NCBI RefSeq assembly: GCF_019264345.1
Contig: NZ_JAHVAO010000001.1
Location: 2,666,001 to 2,730,000, forward strand
Direction of reading: 5' to 3'
Length of the DNA stretch: 64,000 nt
From: Marinobacter arenosus
GTDB lineage: Bacteria > Pseudomonadota > Gammaproteobacteria > Pseudomonadales > Oleiphilaceae
The notes under the pieces are model-generated. The model was not told the DNA's origin. It ran no database searches and saw only the letters and a program-made list of their open reading frames with translations. Position numbers and translations under genes: made by a program. Below, piece after piece: positions 26,814 to 36,292 of the stretch. Within the stretch, counting starts at the first letter, position 1. Every line of letters begins with the position of its first letter.

Positions 26814-27596
26814 ATGAATCTCAAGAAATCCCTGGTGGCGCTGGCTGCCGCTGTAACTGTTTCTGCCGCTGCCTCCGCCGAGGAGCTCTCGGTGGCGGCA
26901 ACGCCGGTTCCCCACGCGGAAATCCTGGAATTTGTGAAGCCGACCCTGGCGGAACAGGGCGTGGAACTGGATGTGAAGGTATTCACCGACTACATCCAGC
27001 CGAACATCCAGGTGGACCAGAAGCGGATGGACGCCAACTTCTTCCAGCACAAGCCGTACCTCGATGAGTTCAATGCCGGCCGCGGCACCAACCTGGTGAC
27101 GGTCACCGGCGTCCACGTGGAACCGTTTGGCGCCTACTCCAGCAAGATCGATTCCCTGGAGGCACTGGAAGACGGCGCGGTCGTGGCCATTCCCAACGAC
27201 CCCACCAATGGCGGACGTGCCCTGCTGCTGCTCCAGAAAGCCGGGCTGATCACGCTCAAGGATGCCAGCAAGATCACGGCGACGCCCCGTGACATCGCCG
27301 AAAACCCGAAGAATCTGGACTTCAAGGAACTGGAAGCGGCGACCCTGCCGCGGATCCTGAACCAGGTCGATATCGCGCTGATCAACACCAACTACGCCCT
27401 GGAAGCGGGACTGAACCCCACCGAAGACGCGCTGGTGATCGAAGGTTCCGATTCACCCTACGTGAACATCCTGGTGGCCCGTCCGGACAACAAGGACAGC
27501 GAAGCCATGAAGAAGCTGTCTGCGGCCCTGACCTCCGACGCGGTCAAGGCGTTCATCAAGGAGAACTACGAGGGCGCCGTGGTTCCTGCATTCTGA
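26814..27596 (+). CDS. metQ: Methionine ABC transporter substrate-binding protein
   Basis: A 260-residue NlpA/MetQ family periplasmic protein (AATPVPHAEILEFVKP, QPNIQVDQKRMDANFFQHKPY, NTNYALEAGL). The signal peptide ends ASAEE with no lipobox cysteine, so it appears soluble in the periplasm rather than lipid-anchored as in E. coli. Ribosome site AGGAG upstream. Transcription ends at the strong terminator 33 bp after the stop. Confidence 0.95.
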   Translation: MNLKKSLVALAAAVTVSAAASAEELSVAATPVPHAEILEFVKPTLAEQGVELDVKVFTDYIQPNIQVDQKRMDANFFQHKPYLDEFNAGRGTNLVTVTGVHVEPFGAYSSKIDSLEALEDGAVVAIPNDPTNGGRALLLLQKAGLITLKDASKITATPRDIAENPKNLDFKELEAATLPRILNQVDIALINTNYALEAGLNPTEDALVIEGSDSPYVNILVARPDNKDSEAMKKLSAALTSDAVKAFIKENYEGAVVPAF

Positions 27597-27628
27597 GGTA
27601 AACCGGCCCGCGGGCCGGAACACGGGAT

Positions 27629-27666
27629 AAAAAAAGGCCGGGCAGATCAGCTGCCCGGCCTTTTTT
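27629..27666. terminator. Bidirectional terminator between metQ and peroxiredoxin
   Basis: Seven A, GGCCGGGCAG, loop ATCAG, CTGCCCGGCC, six T. The 10-bp GC stem has T runs on both strands and serves both convergent genes. Confidence 0.93.
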
Positions 27667-27686
27667 GTGGGTCGCCTCGGGGGCGA

Positions 27687-28340
27687 TCAATCGCCGCTCC
27701 AGTTGGCCTTGGGGTCCGGTGTCATCCGGAGGTAGGACTTCACCGCCTTGTAGCCCTGGGGGAAGCGCTGCTTGATTTCATCCTCGTCCTGCAACGATGG
27801 CACAATCACCACATCGCCGCCGCGCTCCCAGTTTCCGGGGGTGGCGACCTTGTGATCGTCGGTGAGTTGCAGGGAGTCCACCACCCGCAGCACTTCGTTG
27901 AAGTTGCGACCGGTGCTGGCCGGGTAGGTGATGATCAGGCGCACCTTCTTGTTCGGATCGATCACGAACAGGGAGCGAACCGTCAGACTGCTGTCGGCAT
28001 TGGGATGGATCATGTCGTACAGTTCGGACACTTTCCGGTCCTGGTCTGCGATGATCGGAAAGTTGACCGAGCAGCCCTGGGTTTCATTGATATCCTGGAT
28101 CCACTCCTTGTGGGATTCGACCGGGTCCACGCTCAGGGCAATGGCCTTGACGTTGCGCTTGGCGAATTCGTCCTTGAGCTTCGCAGTCAAGCCCAGCTCG
28201 GTCGTGCATACCGGAGTAAAGTCGGCCGGGTGCGAGAACAGGATGCCCCAGCTATCGCCAAGCCAGTCGTAGAACGAGATTCTCCCTTCACTTGAATCCT
28301 GCTCGAAATCCGGTGCGGTATCTCCAAGACGTAAACTCAT
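27687..28340 (-). CDS. 1-Cys peroxiredoxin (Prx6 family)
   Basis: A 217-residue thiol peroxidase that reduces H2O2 and organic hydroperoxides. The peroxidatic Cys lies in HPADFTPVCTTELG (about residue 45), with Arg in the conserved RSLFVIDP region. The longer C-terminal dimerisation arm (WERGGDVVIVPS...) is typical of the Prx6 class. The other Cys (TQGCSVNFP) is not at a standard resolving position. It is a stand-alone gene ending at the shared terminator. Confidence 0.93.
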   Translation of the reverse strand: MSLRLGDTAPDFEQDSSEGRISFYDWLGDSWGILFSHPADFTPVCTTELGLTAKLKDEFAKRNVKAIALSVDPVESHKEWIQDINETQGCSVNFPIIADQDRKVSELYDMIHPNADSSLTVRSLFVIDPNKKVRLIITYPASTGRNFNEVLRVVDSLQLTDDHKVATPGNWERGGDVVIVPSLQDEDEIKQRFPQGYKAVKSYLRMTPDPKANWSGD

Positions 28341-28459
28341 AAGCTACTCTCCTTTTCCTGCAAGGTTCGGCAGTTTTCGTTGACCGGCCGCGTATCCGCC
28401 GGAATGTTTACTCAGTCTATACAACAAACGTGGGTCGTGTTGGGGCGGAAAACAAGGCC

Positions 28460-29824
28460 CTAGGCGTTGCCCACGGTTTTCTGCTGGTCAAAGTGCTCCC
28501 GGGTCAGCCTGAACACCACCGGGCTGAGCAACAGCAGCGCGATCAGGTTGGGCAGGGCCATCATGGCATTCAGGGTGTCCGCCACCAGCCACACGAATCC
28601 CAGGTTCAGGGTCGCGCCGACCGGGATGGCCACGATCCAGGCGATTCGATAGGGCACAATCGCCTTCACACCGAACAGAAACTCGATGCAGCGTTCACCA
28701 TAGAAGGACCAGCCGAGAATGGTGGTGAACGCGAAGACCGCCAGGGCGATGGCCACCACGTAATTGCCGACGCCGGGCAGGGCCTCGGCAAAGGCCATGG
28801 AGGTCAGTTCAGCGCCGGAAACACCGGCGGTCCAGGTACCGGAGGTAATGATGACCAGCCCGGTGATGCTGCAGATGATGATGGTATCGATGAAGGTGCC
28901 CAGCATCGCAACCATGCCCTGGTTGATGGGGTTCTTGGTCTGGGCGGCGGCGTGGGCGATGGGCGCCGATCCGAGGCCGGCTTCGTTGGAGAAAATGCCT
29001 CGCGCTACCCCGAAGCGAATCGCGGCCCATACGGCGGCGCCGGCAAAGCCACCCTGGGCGGCGATCGGGCTGAAGGCGTGTTCGAACACCAGCGCCAGGG
29101 CCGCCGGGATTTCGGCGGCGTTGATGGCCAGCACCAGCAGCCCGGCGGTCAGGTAGGACAGCGCCATCAGCGGCACCAGGGCACTGGCAACGTGCCCGAT
29201 CCGGCGGATGCCGCCGATCAGCACCGCACCGACCAGCACCATCAGAATCAGGCCGGTCACCCAGTGGGGTATATCAAAGCTGGCTTCCATCACGTCGGCC
29301 ACCGAGTTCGCCTGCACCGTGTTGCCGATGCCAAAGGCCGCGATGGCCGCGAACACGGCGAACAACACACCCAGCCAGGCCCACTTGGCGCCCAGGCCGT
29401 TGCGAATGTAGTACATCGGGCCACCGACGTGGGCACCCCGTTCATCCACTTCGCGGAATCGCACCGCCAACACCGCTTCCGAGTACTTGGTTGCCATCCC
29501 CACCAGGGCGGTCAGCCACATCCACAGCAAGGCCCCGGGACCGCCCAGGAATACGGCAGTGGCCACGCCGGCGATGTTGCCGGTGCCCACCGTGGCCGAG
29601 AGTGCGGTCATCAATGCCTGAAACGGCGGTATCTCGCCCTCGGTCTCGGCACCGGTGGCCTTGCGGCCCTGCCACATCAGCCGGAACCCGGCACCCAGTT
29701 TCAGGATGGGCATCAACTTCAGGCCGAGACTCAGAAACAGTCCGACCCCGAGAATGAGAACCAGCATGGGTGGACCCCACACCAGTGAATTGATTTGTCC
29801 GACGAACGAGGATATGGCTTCCAT
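28460..29824 (-). CDS. Alanine/glycine:cation symporter (AGCS family)
   Basis: A 454-residue inner-membrane symporter of about 11 helices importing alanine or glycine with Na+. AGCS signatures are present: LSATVGTGNIAGVATAVFLGGPGALLWMW (in outline, about residues 73-101), GVARGIFSNEAGLGSAPIAHAAA and GWSFYGERCIEFLFG. Single gene with its own ribosome site. Substrate preference between Ala, Gly and related amino acids cannot be told. Confidence 0.93.
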   Translation of the reverse strand: MEAISSFVGQINSLVWGPPMLVLILGVGLFLSLGLKLMPILKLGAGFRLMWQGRKATGAETEGEIPPFQALMTALSATVGTGNIAGVATAVFLGGPGALLWMWLTALVGMATKYSEAVLAVRFREVDERGAHVGGPMYYIRNGLGAKWAWLGVLFAVFAAIAAFGIGNTVQANSVADVMEASFDIPHWVTGLILMVLVGAVLIGGIRRIGHVASALVPLMALSYLTAGLLVLAINAAEIPAALALVFEHAFSPIAAQGGFAGAAVWAAIRFGVARGIFSNEAGLGSAPIAHAAAQTKNPINQGMVAMLGTFIDTIIICSITGLVIITSGTWTAGVSGAELTSMAFAEALPGVGNYVVAIALAVFAFTTILGWSFYGERCIEFLFGVKAIVPYRIAWIVAIPVGATLNLGFVWLVADTLNAMMALPNLIALLLLSPVVFRLTREHFDQQKTVGNA

Positions 29825-30013
29825 GGGGATCTCCCGTAGTTAGCAGTGGGTGCCCTTTTGAGGCTTAACCGTATGAGTTTAAGTGATAAATTTGATCTGT
29901 AAACGGTTGAGGCCTTTTTCGGTTTTCCTTTCTGTGTTGCATTGCCTATGGTTATAGAAAGGGGCTCCATCTGGGAGCCACTGCAATCAGATTCAGCGGG
30001 AGGAGACCTGTCC

Positions 30014-30445
30014 ATGCGCTCACTGAAAGTCTCTGATGTCATGTGGAATCACATTGAACCCGTTCGGTGTGGCACGCCGTTGACTCGAGTGGTGAAAACC
30101 CTTCTCCAGAACCATGTGACGGGATTGCCCGTCGTCGACGATCAGCGGCACGTACTGGGCTTTGTGTCGGAACAGGACTGCATCCATTCCCTGTTGGTCA
30201 GCAGTTACCACTGTGAGGGGGATCCCATTGTTGACGACGTGATGTTCCGCGAGCCGGTCACGATCTCGCCGGAGATGGCCGTTGTGGATCTCGCTCAGAA
30301 CCTCGGGGCCGGCAAGCCCAAAGTTTTCCCGGTTGTGGATCATGGCAAACTGATTGGTATTGTGACGCGTACGGCTATCCTGGCGGAACTGGCGCGGGCA
30401 GGTTGCGGAATCGAGCTGCCCAAGTTCGTCAGTGCTGACGACTGA
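30014..30445 (+). CDS. Two-CBS-domain protein
   Basis: A 143-residue protein made almost entirely of a CBS pair (about residues 7-62 and 75-130: DVMWNHIEPV...TGLPVVDDQRHVLGFVSEQD; DDVMFREPVTIS...FPVVDHGKLIGIVTR). CBS pairs bind adenine nucleotides and regulate partner proteins. Start at 30014 is set by GGGAGGAG upstream, dropping 24 codons of the longer open frame. In the 30013-29825 gap upstream, a weak stem followed by TTTTT (about 29861-29920) could be a leader hairpin. No partner is evident. Confidence 0.82.
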   Translation: MRSLKVSDVMWNHIEPVRCGTPLTRVVKTLLQNHVTGLPVVDDQRHVLGFVSEQDCIHSLLVSSYHCEGDPIVDDVMFREPVTISPEMAVVDLAQNLGAGKPKVFPVVDHGKLIGIVTRTAILAELARAGCGIELPKFVSADD

Positions 30446-30473
30446 TACCAACTTTCTCCAAGCCGAGGACGCT

Positions 30474-31319
30474 ATGGAACTCCTATCCACCAATCTCTGT
30501 TTCGACGGCGAGCACCGTCGTTACCGGCACCACTCAGCCACGCTCGAATGCGATATGGAGTTTGCGGTGTTCCTGCCGCCGCGGGCCGTGGCTCGGGAAC
30601 CGCGCAAAGTACCGGTGATGTACTGGCTGTCGGGGCTGACCTGCACCGACCAGAACTTCATGCAGAAGGCCGGGGCCATGAAACGGGCGGCCGAGCTGGG
30701 CCTTGCCATCGTCTGCCCGGACACCAGCCCTCGCGGCCTCAATCTCCCCGGAGAGGACGACGAATACGACTTCGGCACCGGCGCCGGGTTTTACATCAAT
30801 GCCACGCAACAACCCTGGGCGCCTCATTACCGGATGTACGATTACGTGGTCAAGGAACTGCCACAACTGGTCGAAAATGAACTGCCGGTGACCGATCAGC
30901 GGTCCATCAGTGGCCACTCCATGGGTGGCCACGGCGCGCTCATTGCGGCCCTCAAGAACCCGGGGCGCTATGCCTCGGTCTCAGCCTTTGCGCCCATTGC
31001 CAATCCGTCCGAGTGCCCCTGGGGCCAGAAAGCCTTCACGGGGTATCTCGGGGACGATGTCTCGGCCTGGGAGGAATGGGATGCCACGCTGCTGATCCCG
31101 ACGGCGCGGGAACGATTGCCGCTGTTGGTTGACCAGGGCACCGCCGACGATTTCCTGGATACCCAGCTCAATCCGGAGGCGCTTGCGGAGGTCTGTGAAA
31201 CCTTTCATCACCACATCAACCTGCGCATGCACCGCGGCTACGACCACAGCTATTTCTTCATTGCCTCGTTCATTGACGACCACCTGACCTATCACGCCCA
31301 GGCCCTGGGGCTTCGGTGA
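30474..31319 (+). CDS. fghA: S-formylglutathione hydrolase
   Basis: A 281-residue esterase-D family enzyme hydrolysing S-formylglutathione to formate and glutathione in formaldehyde detoxification. The nucleophile is in GHSMGGHGAL (Ser about 148). Other family marks are YWLSGLTCTDQNFMQKAGA, CPDTSPRG and the catalytic His region HRGYDHSYFF. The start at 30474 follows GAGGA. The usual partner, glutathione-dependent formaldehyde dehydrogenase, is not in the window. Confidence 0.93.
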   Translation: MELLSTNLCFDGEHRRYRHHSATLECDMEFAVFLPPRAVAREPRKVPVMYWLSGLTCTDQNFMQKAGAMKRAAELGLAIVCPDTSPRGLNLPGEDDEYDFGTGAGFYINATQQPWAPHYRMYDYVVKELPQLVENELPVTDQRSISGHSMGGHGALIAALKNPGRYASVSAFAPIANPSECPWGQKAFTGYLGDDVSAWEEWDATLLIPTARERLPLLVDQGTADDFLDTQLNPEALAEVCETFHHHINLRMHRGYDHSYFFIASFIDDHLTYHAQALGLR

Positions 31320-31337
31320 CCGCGGGCCGACGCGGAT

Positions 31338-32462
31338 TCAGGACTGGAAGCCCCAGATCCGGCTGAAATCCATCGACGGCATGATTTCGGGCTCCTCGAG
31401 AGCCCGGATATTGAACTCCAGAATGCTGGTGTCCCGTTCGAAGGTGCCGCTGTAGCGGTTGCCCCGGGGACCGAAGATGGCCTTCACGAAGGGGCCGCGG
31501 GCCCGGACCGGTCGGCCCGTGACCACCCCGACTTCGTTGTTGTCGAGCCGGACCAGAATGCCGGGCGGGTAGTCCCCCAGTACCTGAAGCAGTGCCCTGG
31601 GAATGGCCGGGCGGAACTTGCCGTCTGCAAGCGTGGCGATGAGCCGCCGGGCATTCGCGACGTTCATGCGGGGCCGGTAAGCCCGTTTGGTGATCATCGC
31701 CACGTAACGCTCCGACAGTGCCAGGATTTCCGCCTCTGGACGAATATCGGTTCCGCTCAGCCCCAGGGGGTAGCCCGAACCGTCCGCCTGCTCGTGGTGC
31801 TGGGCGATGATCGTGTTCATCAGCCGGTTATCGATGCCGGCGGCCTGAAGGGCCTGGACGCTGCGTTCCGGGTGCTTCTGGATCACGGTGCGTTGCTGGT
31901 CGCTCAATACCTTGTTGGAGGCATTGAGCTGATCGGCGACCGGCACCAGTGCCAGGTTAGCGGTCAGGGCGGCGGCGGTGAGCACGCTGAGACGTTTCTC
32001 TTCCAGCCCGAACTGACGTGCGATGAACTGGCTGAGGATGGCGTAGAACAGGGTCTGTTCCAGGATGGTCGGGCCGATTGAATAGAGGTGAATCAGTGCC
32101 AGGCTGGCATCGGGCGCTTCGGTGCAGGTTCGCTCGATCATCCGCGTGAGCCCCATCAACCGTTTCTGGGCCGAGGGGTCGCCTTCGGTGATGGCGTTCA
32201 GCGTGGTTTCCAGCGCGTGAAGCAGGTCGGGGTAATCGGCAAACGGATTGCGTTCGCGAGCATCCTCGAAGATCTCCTCGTGGGGACGTTCGATCTTCCT
32301 CGGTTTGAACCGGCCTCGTTCGAACAGCTGCTCCAGCTGGGAATTGGTCTGTATCACATAGCCCTGGCGCAGCAGTACGTTGCCGTCGGCGTCATAGACA
32401 TTCCAGGGCAGGGGGCGTCCCAGCTCAAGGGCGCCGGGTGCGATTCGGACCAGATTGTGCAC
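31338..32462 (-). CDS. Degenerate HD-GYP domain protein
   Basis: A 374-residue cytoplasmic protein. The second half of an HD-GYP domain is clear: HHEQADGSGYPLGL (about residues 224-237) and QKHPERSVQAL. Where active c-di-GMP phosphodiesterases have LLHDIGK, this protein has ALTANLALVPVADQL, so the HD metal ligands are missing. The N-terminal 60 residues look like a small beta domain (VYDADGNVLLRQGYVI). It may bind c-di-GMP without cleaving it, or act through protein contacts. The start is GTG at 32462. The adjacent divergent gene is a diguanylate cyclase, supporting a c-di-GMP link. Confidence 0.8.
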   Translation of the reverse strand: MHNLVRIAPGALELGRPLPWNVYDADGNVLLRQGYVIQTNSQLEQLFERGRFKPRKIERPHEEIFEDARERNPFADYPDLLHALETTLNAITEGDPSAQKRLMGLTRMIERTCTEAPDASLALIHLYSIGPTILEQTLFYAILSQFIARQFGLEEKRLSVLTAAALTANLALVPVADQLNASNKVLSDQQRTVIQKHPERSVQALQAAGIDNRLMNTIIAQHHEQADGSGYPLGLSGTDIRPEAEILALSERYVAMITKRAYRPRMNVANARRLIATLADGKFRPAIPRALLQVLGDYPPGILVRLDNNEVGVVTGRPVRARGPFVKAIFGPRGNRYSGTFERDTSILEFNIRALEEPEIMPSMDFSRIWGFQS

Positions 32463-32726
32463 GATGGTGTGTCCTGCTGGCAGAGTTTACGGAGGTTCAG
32501 TTTACCCCTGAATGTGCTCCGGCCTCTATATCTGCTTGATGCGGGAGCTTGTTTTGCCCAATTTGACTGCGCGGGCGTTGGAATTCGATGACGCGACTGG
32601 GCGCGGGTTCGCGTTTTGTGACGCTGCGTCACGGATTTGTAAAATCTCGTCCGGGTATAGAGAACCTCCAACCGCCTTGAGCTATGCTACCGGATCAAAC
32701 AACTACGTCGTCGGTCCACGCCCTAG

Positions 32727-33755
32727 ATGTTCTACCGCCTGAAGACGGATTTCCGTCTGTCGATCATCACCCTGCTCGGTGCCAGTGCCATTCTGGGCAT
32801 CACGCCGTTCGCGGTGTTCCGGTTCATGCAGGGAAACCATCTGGCCGGCCTGGTCGACGTCACCATACTGGTCGGTATTGTGGCCAGCGTGAGCCACGCC
32901 TGGTTGACGGGCCGAACCGAGCGCAGTGGCCTGTTCATGGCAGTCATGACGTCCTCCAGTGCCGTCGTGGTGGGCGCAGTGACCGGCGAGCCGGGGCTGT
33001 TCTGGGTATTTCCCTGCCTGGTCACCAGTTTCTTCCTGGCCCGTCCGCGGCTGGCCATCGTGATTAATCTGGGCGCCATCCTTGCCTTGATGGCCCAGGT
33101 CGACATTTTCCGGTCACTGGTTCAGATGTGGTCGTTCGCGGCGGGCGCGGTGGTCGTCAGTGCCTGTGCCTACGTGTTCGCCCACCGGAACGAAAGTCAG
33201 CGGGAAAGGCTGGAACACCTGGCGACCATTGATCCTCTCACCGGCGTGCGCAACCGGCGGTCCATGGACCAGGAGCTGGCCCTGGCGGTCGCCAATGCCG
33301 ATCGTACCGGACTGCCCTACTCGGTGGCCTTGCTGGATCTCGATCACTTCAAGAAAATCAACGACGAGTATGGTCACAGCGTGGGTGACGACGTGCTGGT
33401 GGACATGGTTGCCCTGACCCAGCAGAACACCCGGCGAACGGATCACCTGTTTCGCTACGGGGGTGAAGAATTCGTGCTGTTGTTACCCGGTACCTACGGC
33501 GACGGCCTGAAAACGGTACTGGGCAACCTCCAGCAGATTCTCCGGAAACACCTGAAACATCCGGGTGGTCCGGTCACGGCCTCGTTCGGCGTGGCTCAGC
33601 TCGCGCTTGGTGAGAACGTCGACAGTTGGCTGGCGCGCGCCGACGCGGCCCTGTACCAGGCGAAAGCGTCGGGGCGCGATTGCATCATCTATGCAGATCC
33701 GGCTCCGGTGCGAAGCGAAACAGCCGCCAGCCGAGAAGAATGCTCGCTGACGTAA
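32727..33755 (+). CDS. Membrane diguanylate cyclase (GGDEF)
   Basis: A 342-residue c-di-GMP synthase. The first 155 residues form about five or six transmembrane helices with no recognised sensor domain. The GGDEF domain (about 165-325) keeps DLDHFKKIND and the active-site variant GGEEF (about residue 244), and has an I-site RRTD five residues before it. The ribosome site is poor. Its 3' end overlaps the convergent MATE gene by 71 bp. It diverges from the degenerate HD-GYP gene. Confidence 0.92.
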   Translation: MFYRLKTDFRLSIITLLGASAILGITPFAVFRFMQGNHLAGLVDVTILVGIVASVSHAWLTGRTERSGLFMAVMTSSSAVVVGAVTGEPGLFWVFPCLVTSFFLARPRLAIVINLGAILALMAQVDIFRSLVQMWSFAAGAVVVSACAYVFAHRNESQRERLEHLATIDPLTGVRNRRSMDQELALAVANADRTGLPYSVALLDLDHFKKINDEYGHSVGDDVLVDMVALTQQNTRRTDHLFRYGGEEFVLLLPGTYGDGLKTVLGNLQQILRKHLKHPGGPVTASFGVAQLALGENVDSWLARADAALYQAKASGRDCIIYADPAPVRSETAASREECSLT

Positions 33756-35082
33756 GCCCCCCGGTCAGTCCTACCCAGAAGCCGGCTGCCCCCATGGCCG
33801 GTCTGATCACGTCGGTGAACGTGAGCAGGTACCCCAGAGGCAGACCCACGCCCCAGAACGAAAACAGCATGATGAACATCGGAATCCGGGTGTCCTTGTA
33901 GCCCCGCAAGGCGCTGATGCAGGTCACCTGGATAACGTCCGCAATCTGGAACAGGGCGGCAAACAGCAACAGCCGGATGGTGACCTGTTGCACCTCGGCT
34001 TCACTGGTGTAGAGCGCTGCAATGCCCTCGGAAAAGCCCCAGAGCATGACGGCGAAGACCAGCGCGGTGGCTGCCGCCAGGATCAGCGAACTGCGCGAAA
34101 TCAGCCGGGCGGTGTCCGGTGTTCCCGCCCCCATGAGGAAGCTGACCCGCAGGGTCAGAGCCATGCCAATGCTCAGGGGCAGCATGAACAGCAGCGAGAC
34201 CACGTTCAGCGCGATCTGGTGGCCGGCCACGACCACCGGCCCGAGGGGTGCCAGGAACAGGGCGATGATCGAGAACATACTGGCTTCCACGAAAATCGTG
34301 AAGCCGATGGGTACGCCGATTCTGAGGATGTAGACCAGGCCGGCAAGGTCCGGTTTGGCGCGGTCAGCAAGCAGGTGAAAACGCCGGTAGGCGGCGCTGC
34401 GATTGAGGTACACCAGCAGGGCGATGGCCGCGACGCCGTTGGACAGGGAGGTGGCCCAGCCGCAGCCCACGCCACCCATGGCCGGCAGCCCCAGCTTGCC
34501 GTAGATGAAGATGTAGTTGAGTGGCAGGTTGATCAGGGTGCTCAGGACCGAAAACGCCATGATCACGCGGGTATGGCCCAGTCCATCGGTGAGTCCACGC
34601 AGTGCGGTCATCAGCAGCATGGCCGGAACGCCCCAGGCAAAGGCGTTCAGGTATCCCTGGGTGATCCCGGCGGTGTGGGCTTCCAGGTTCAGCAGATCGA
34701 GGACCGGATGCACGTGGGTCAGCAACAGGATCATCACCACCGAGCCGGCGGCGGCCAGGTACAGGCCCTGCCAGGTCGCCGGCATGATCCGGTCCAGCAG
34801 CCGGGCACCGTTGTAGCCGGAAATGATCGGTTGCAGGGCACCCAGAAGGCCCATGAAAAACAGGAACAGCGGCATCCACAGGCTGCTGCCGATGCCCACT
34901 GCCGCCAGGTCTTCGGCACTGGCGTGGCCGGCCATGACGGTGTCGATCACGCCATTGGCCATCTGGGCGACCTGGGCAATCAGGATGGGGCCGCCGAGGG
35001 TCGCCAGGGTTCGCCACTCGCCCAGGGTCTGGCGTACCAGCGGCTGGCGGGTCTCCGGTAGGGGCTGGTGGATTTCATCCAT
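33685..35082 (-). CDS. MATE family multidrug efflux transporter
   Basis: A 465-residue, 12-helix inner-membrane antiporter of the NorM type. Family motifs are seen in LGGPILIAQVAQMANGVIDTVMAGHAS and the second-half repeat FTIFVEASMFSIIALFLAPLG. It likely exports cationic drugs or metabolites using Na+ or H+. The last 24 codons overlap the convergent diguanylate cyclase gene; both frames appear genuine there. Confidence 0.92.
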   Translation of the reverse strand: MDEIHQPLPETRQPLVRQTLGEWRTLATLGGPILIAQVAQMANGVIDTVMAGHASAEDLAAVGIGSSLWMPLFLFFMGLLGALQPIISGYNGARLLDRIMPATWQGLYLAAAGSVVMILLLTHVHPVLDLLNLEAHTAGITQGYLNAFAWGVPAMLLMTALRGLTDGLGHTRVIMAFSVLSTLINLPLNYIFIYGKLGLPAMGGVGCGWATSLSNGVAAIALLVYLNRSAAYRRFHLLADRAKPDLAGLVYILRIGVPIGFTIFVEASMFSIIALFLAPLGPVVVAGHQIALNVVSLLFMLPLSIGMALTLRVSFLMGAGTPDTARLISRSSLILAAATALVFAVMLWGFSEGIAALYTSEAEVQQVTIRLLLFAALFQIADVIQVTCISALRGYKDTRIPMFIMLFSFWGVGLPLGYLLTFTDVIRPAMGAAGFWVGLTGGLTSASILLGWRLFRFAPEPDLHR

Positions 35083-35270
35083 AGTGTGGCGGGTCCGGGT
35101 GGTCGTTCCTGATGGTGGCGTTCCCTGCCCTCAGTTGGCAGGGCTGGCATGGTACCGCATTCGTGCCGGCGGCGGGCATCCGGGTTTCTGCGTCTGGACC
35201 TCTGTCGGGCCTGAAAATTTCCGACAAAACGGGTAAAGTACGCGCCTTGGTTTTCAGGGGTGCGGTCACA

Positions 35271-36143
35271 ATGGGTTTACTGGTTTTCGTTACGGTTCTT
35301 TGGGCATTTTCGTTCAGCCTGATCGGCGAATTCCTGGCCGGTCGGGTCGACAGTGATTTTGCGGTACTCAGCCGGGTCCTGCTGGGGGCGCTGGTGTTCC
35401 TGCCGTTTACCCGCTGGCGCGGTGTGCCTTCCGGAATGAAACTGGGCATCCTGGTGACCGGCATGCTGCAGTTCGGGATCACTTACCTGTGCCTGTATCG
35501 GTCCTTCAGTTATCTGTCCGTTCCGGAAGTCTTGCTGTTCACCATCTTCACGCCCCTCTACGTGACGCTCATTGACGATGCCCTGTTCCGGCGATTTTCG
35601 CCGATGGCGCTGGTGGCGGCTGGCATTGCAACCCTGGGCGCGGGCATCATCCGGTACGATGGCCTGAGCGAGGACTTCATCACAGGCTTCCTGCTGCTGC
35701 AGGTGGCAAACTTCACCTTCGCCGCAGGCCAGGTGGGGTACAAACACATCATGCGGCATTTCCCGCTGGAACTGCCCGCGTATCGCACATTTGGCTACTT
35801 CTTCTTCGGGGCGCTGCTCATTGCCCTGCCGTCGTTCCTCATTTTCGGCAATGCCGAGCGCCTGCCGACCACGTCCCTGCAATGGGGCATCCTGGCCTGG
35901 TTGGGGCTGGCTGCCTCGGGGCTGGGTCTGTTCCTGTGGAATCGCGGTGCCTGCTATGTGGATGCCGGCACCCTGGCGATCATGAACAATGCCCTGGTGC
36001 CCGCGGGCTTGTTCGTTAACCTGCTGATCTGGAACCGGGACGCAGACCTCATGCGTCTGGCCATTGGGGGCGGTGTCATCGCGTTTTCCCTGTGGGTCAA
36101 CGCCCGCTTCCATCCCCGAGCCCGCCTCGTGGCCTCGACGTAA
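35271..36143 (+). CDS. EamA/DMT family transporter
   Basis: A 290-residue, 10-helix membrane protein with two EamA repeats. It starts MGLLVFVTVLWAFSFSLIGE at 35271; the upstream open frame is not hydrophobic and contains promoter-like sequence. The family includes amino-acid, carboxylate and metabolite exporters; the substrate is unknown. It is divergent from the MATE gene. Confidence 0.87.
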   Translation: MGLLVFVTVLWAFSFSLIGEFLAGRVDSDFAVLSRVLLGALVFLPFTRWRGVPSGMKLGILVTGMLQFGITYLCLYRSFSYLSVPEVLLFTIFTPLYVTLIDDALFRRFSPMALVAAGIATLGAGIIRYDGLSEDFITGFLLLQVANFTFAAGQVGYKHIMRHFPLELPAYRTFGYFFFGALLIALPSFLIFGNAERLPTTSLQWGILAWLGLAASGLGLFLWNRGACYVDAGTLAIMNNALVPAGLFVNLLIWNRDADLMRLAIGGGVIAFSLWVNARFHPRARLVAST

Positions 36144-36292
36144 GTATTTCCCTCTACTCAGGATTTTCGCGGCCTGGCCGTTACCGATCGGATTGCAGGA
36201 TCGTGCCCGACAACTACCCTGAGTAGCGTGGGCGCGGATTTCCCGTGGTCCGCCGTTACGTGTTTCGGCCCGAATCAGAGAGCAGCGAAGGT

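Noticed and set aside
32618..32632. CRP/Vfr site (GTGACGCTGCGTCAC)
   Set aside because: TGTGA and TCAC are separated by 7 nt instead of the required 6, and the right half lacks the final A. It is recorded only as a palindrome.
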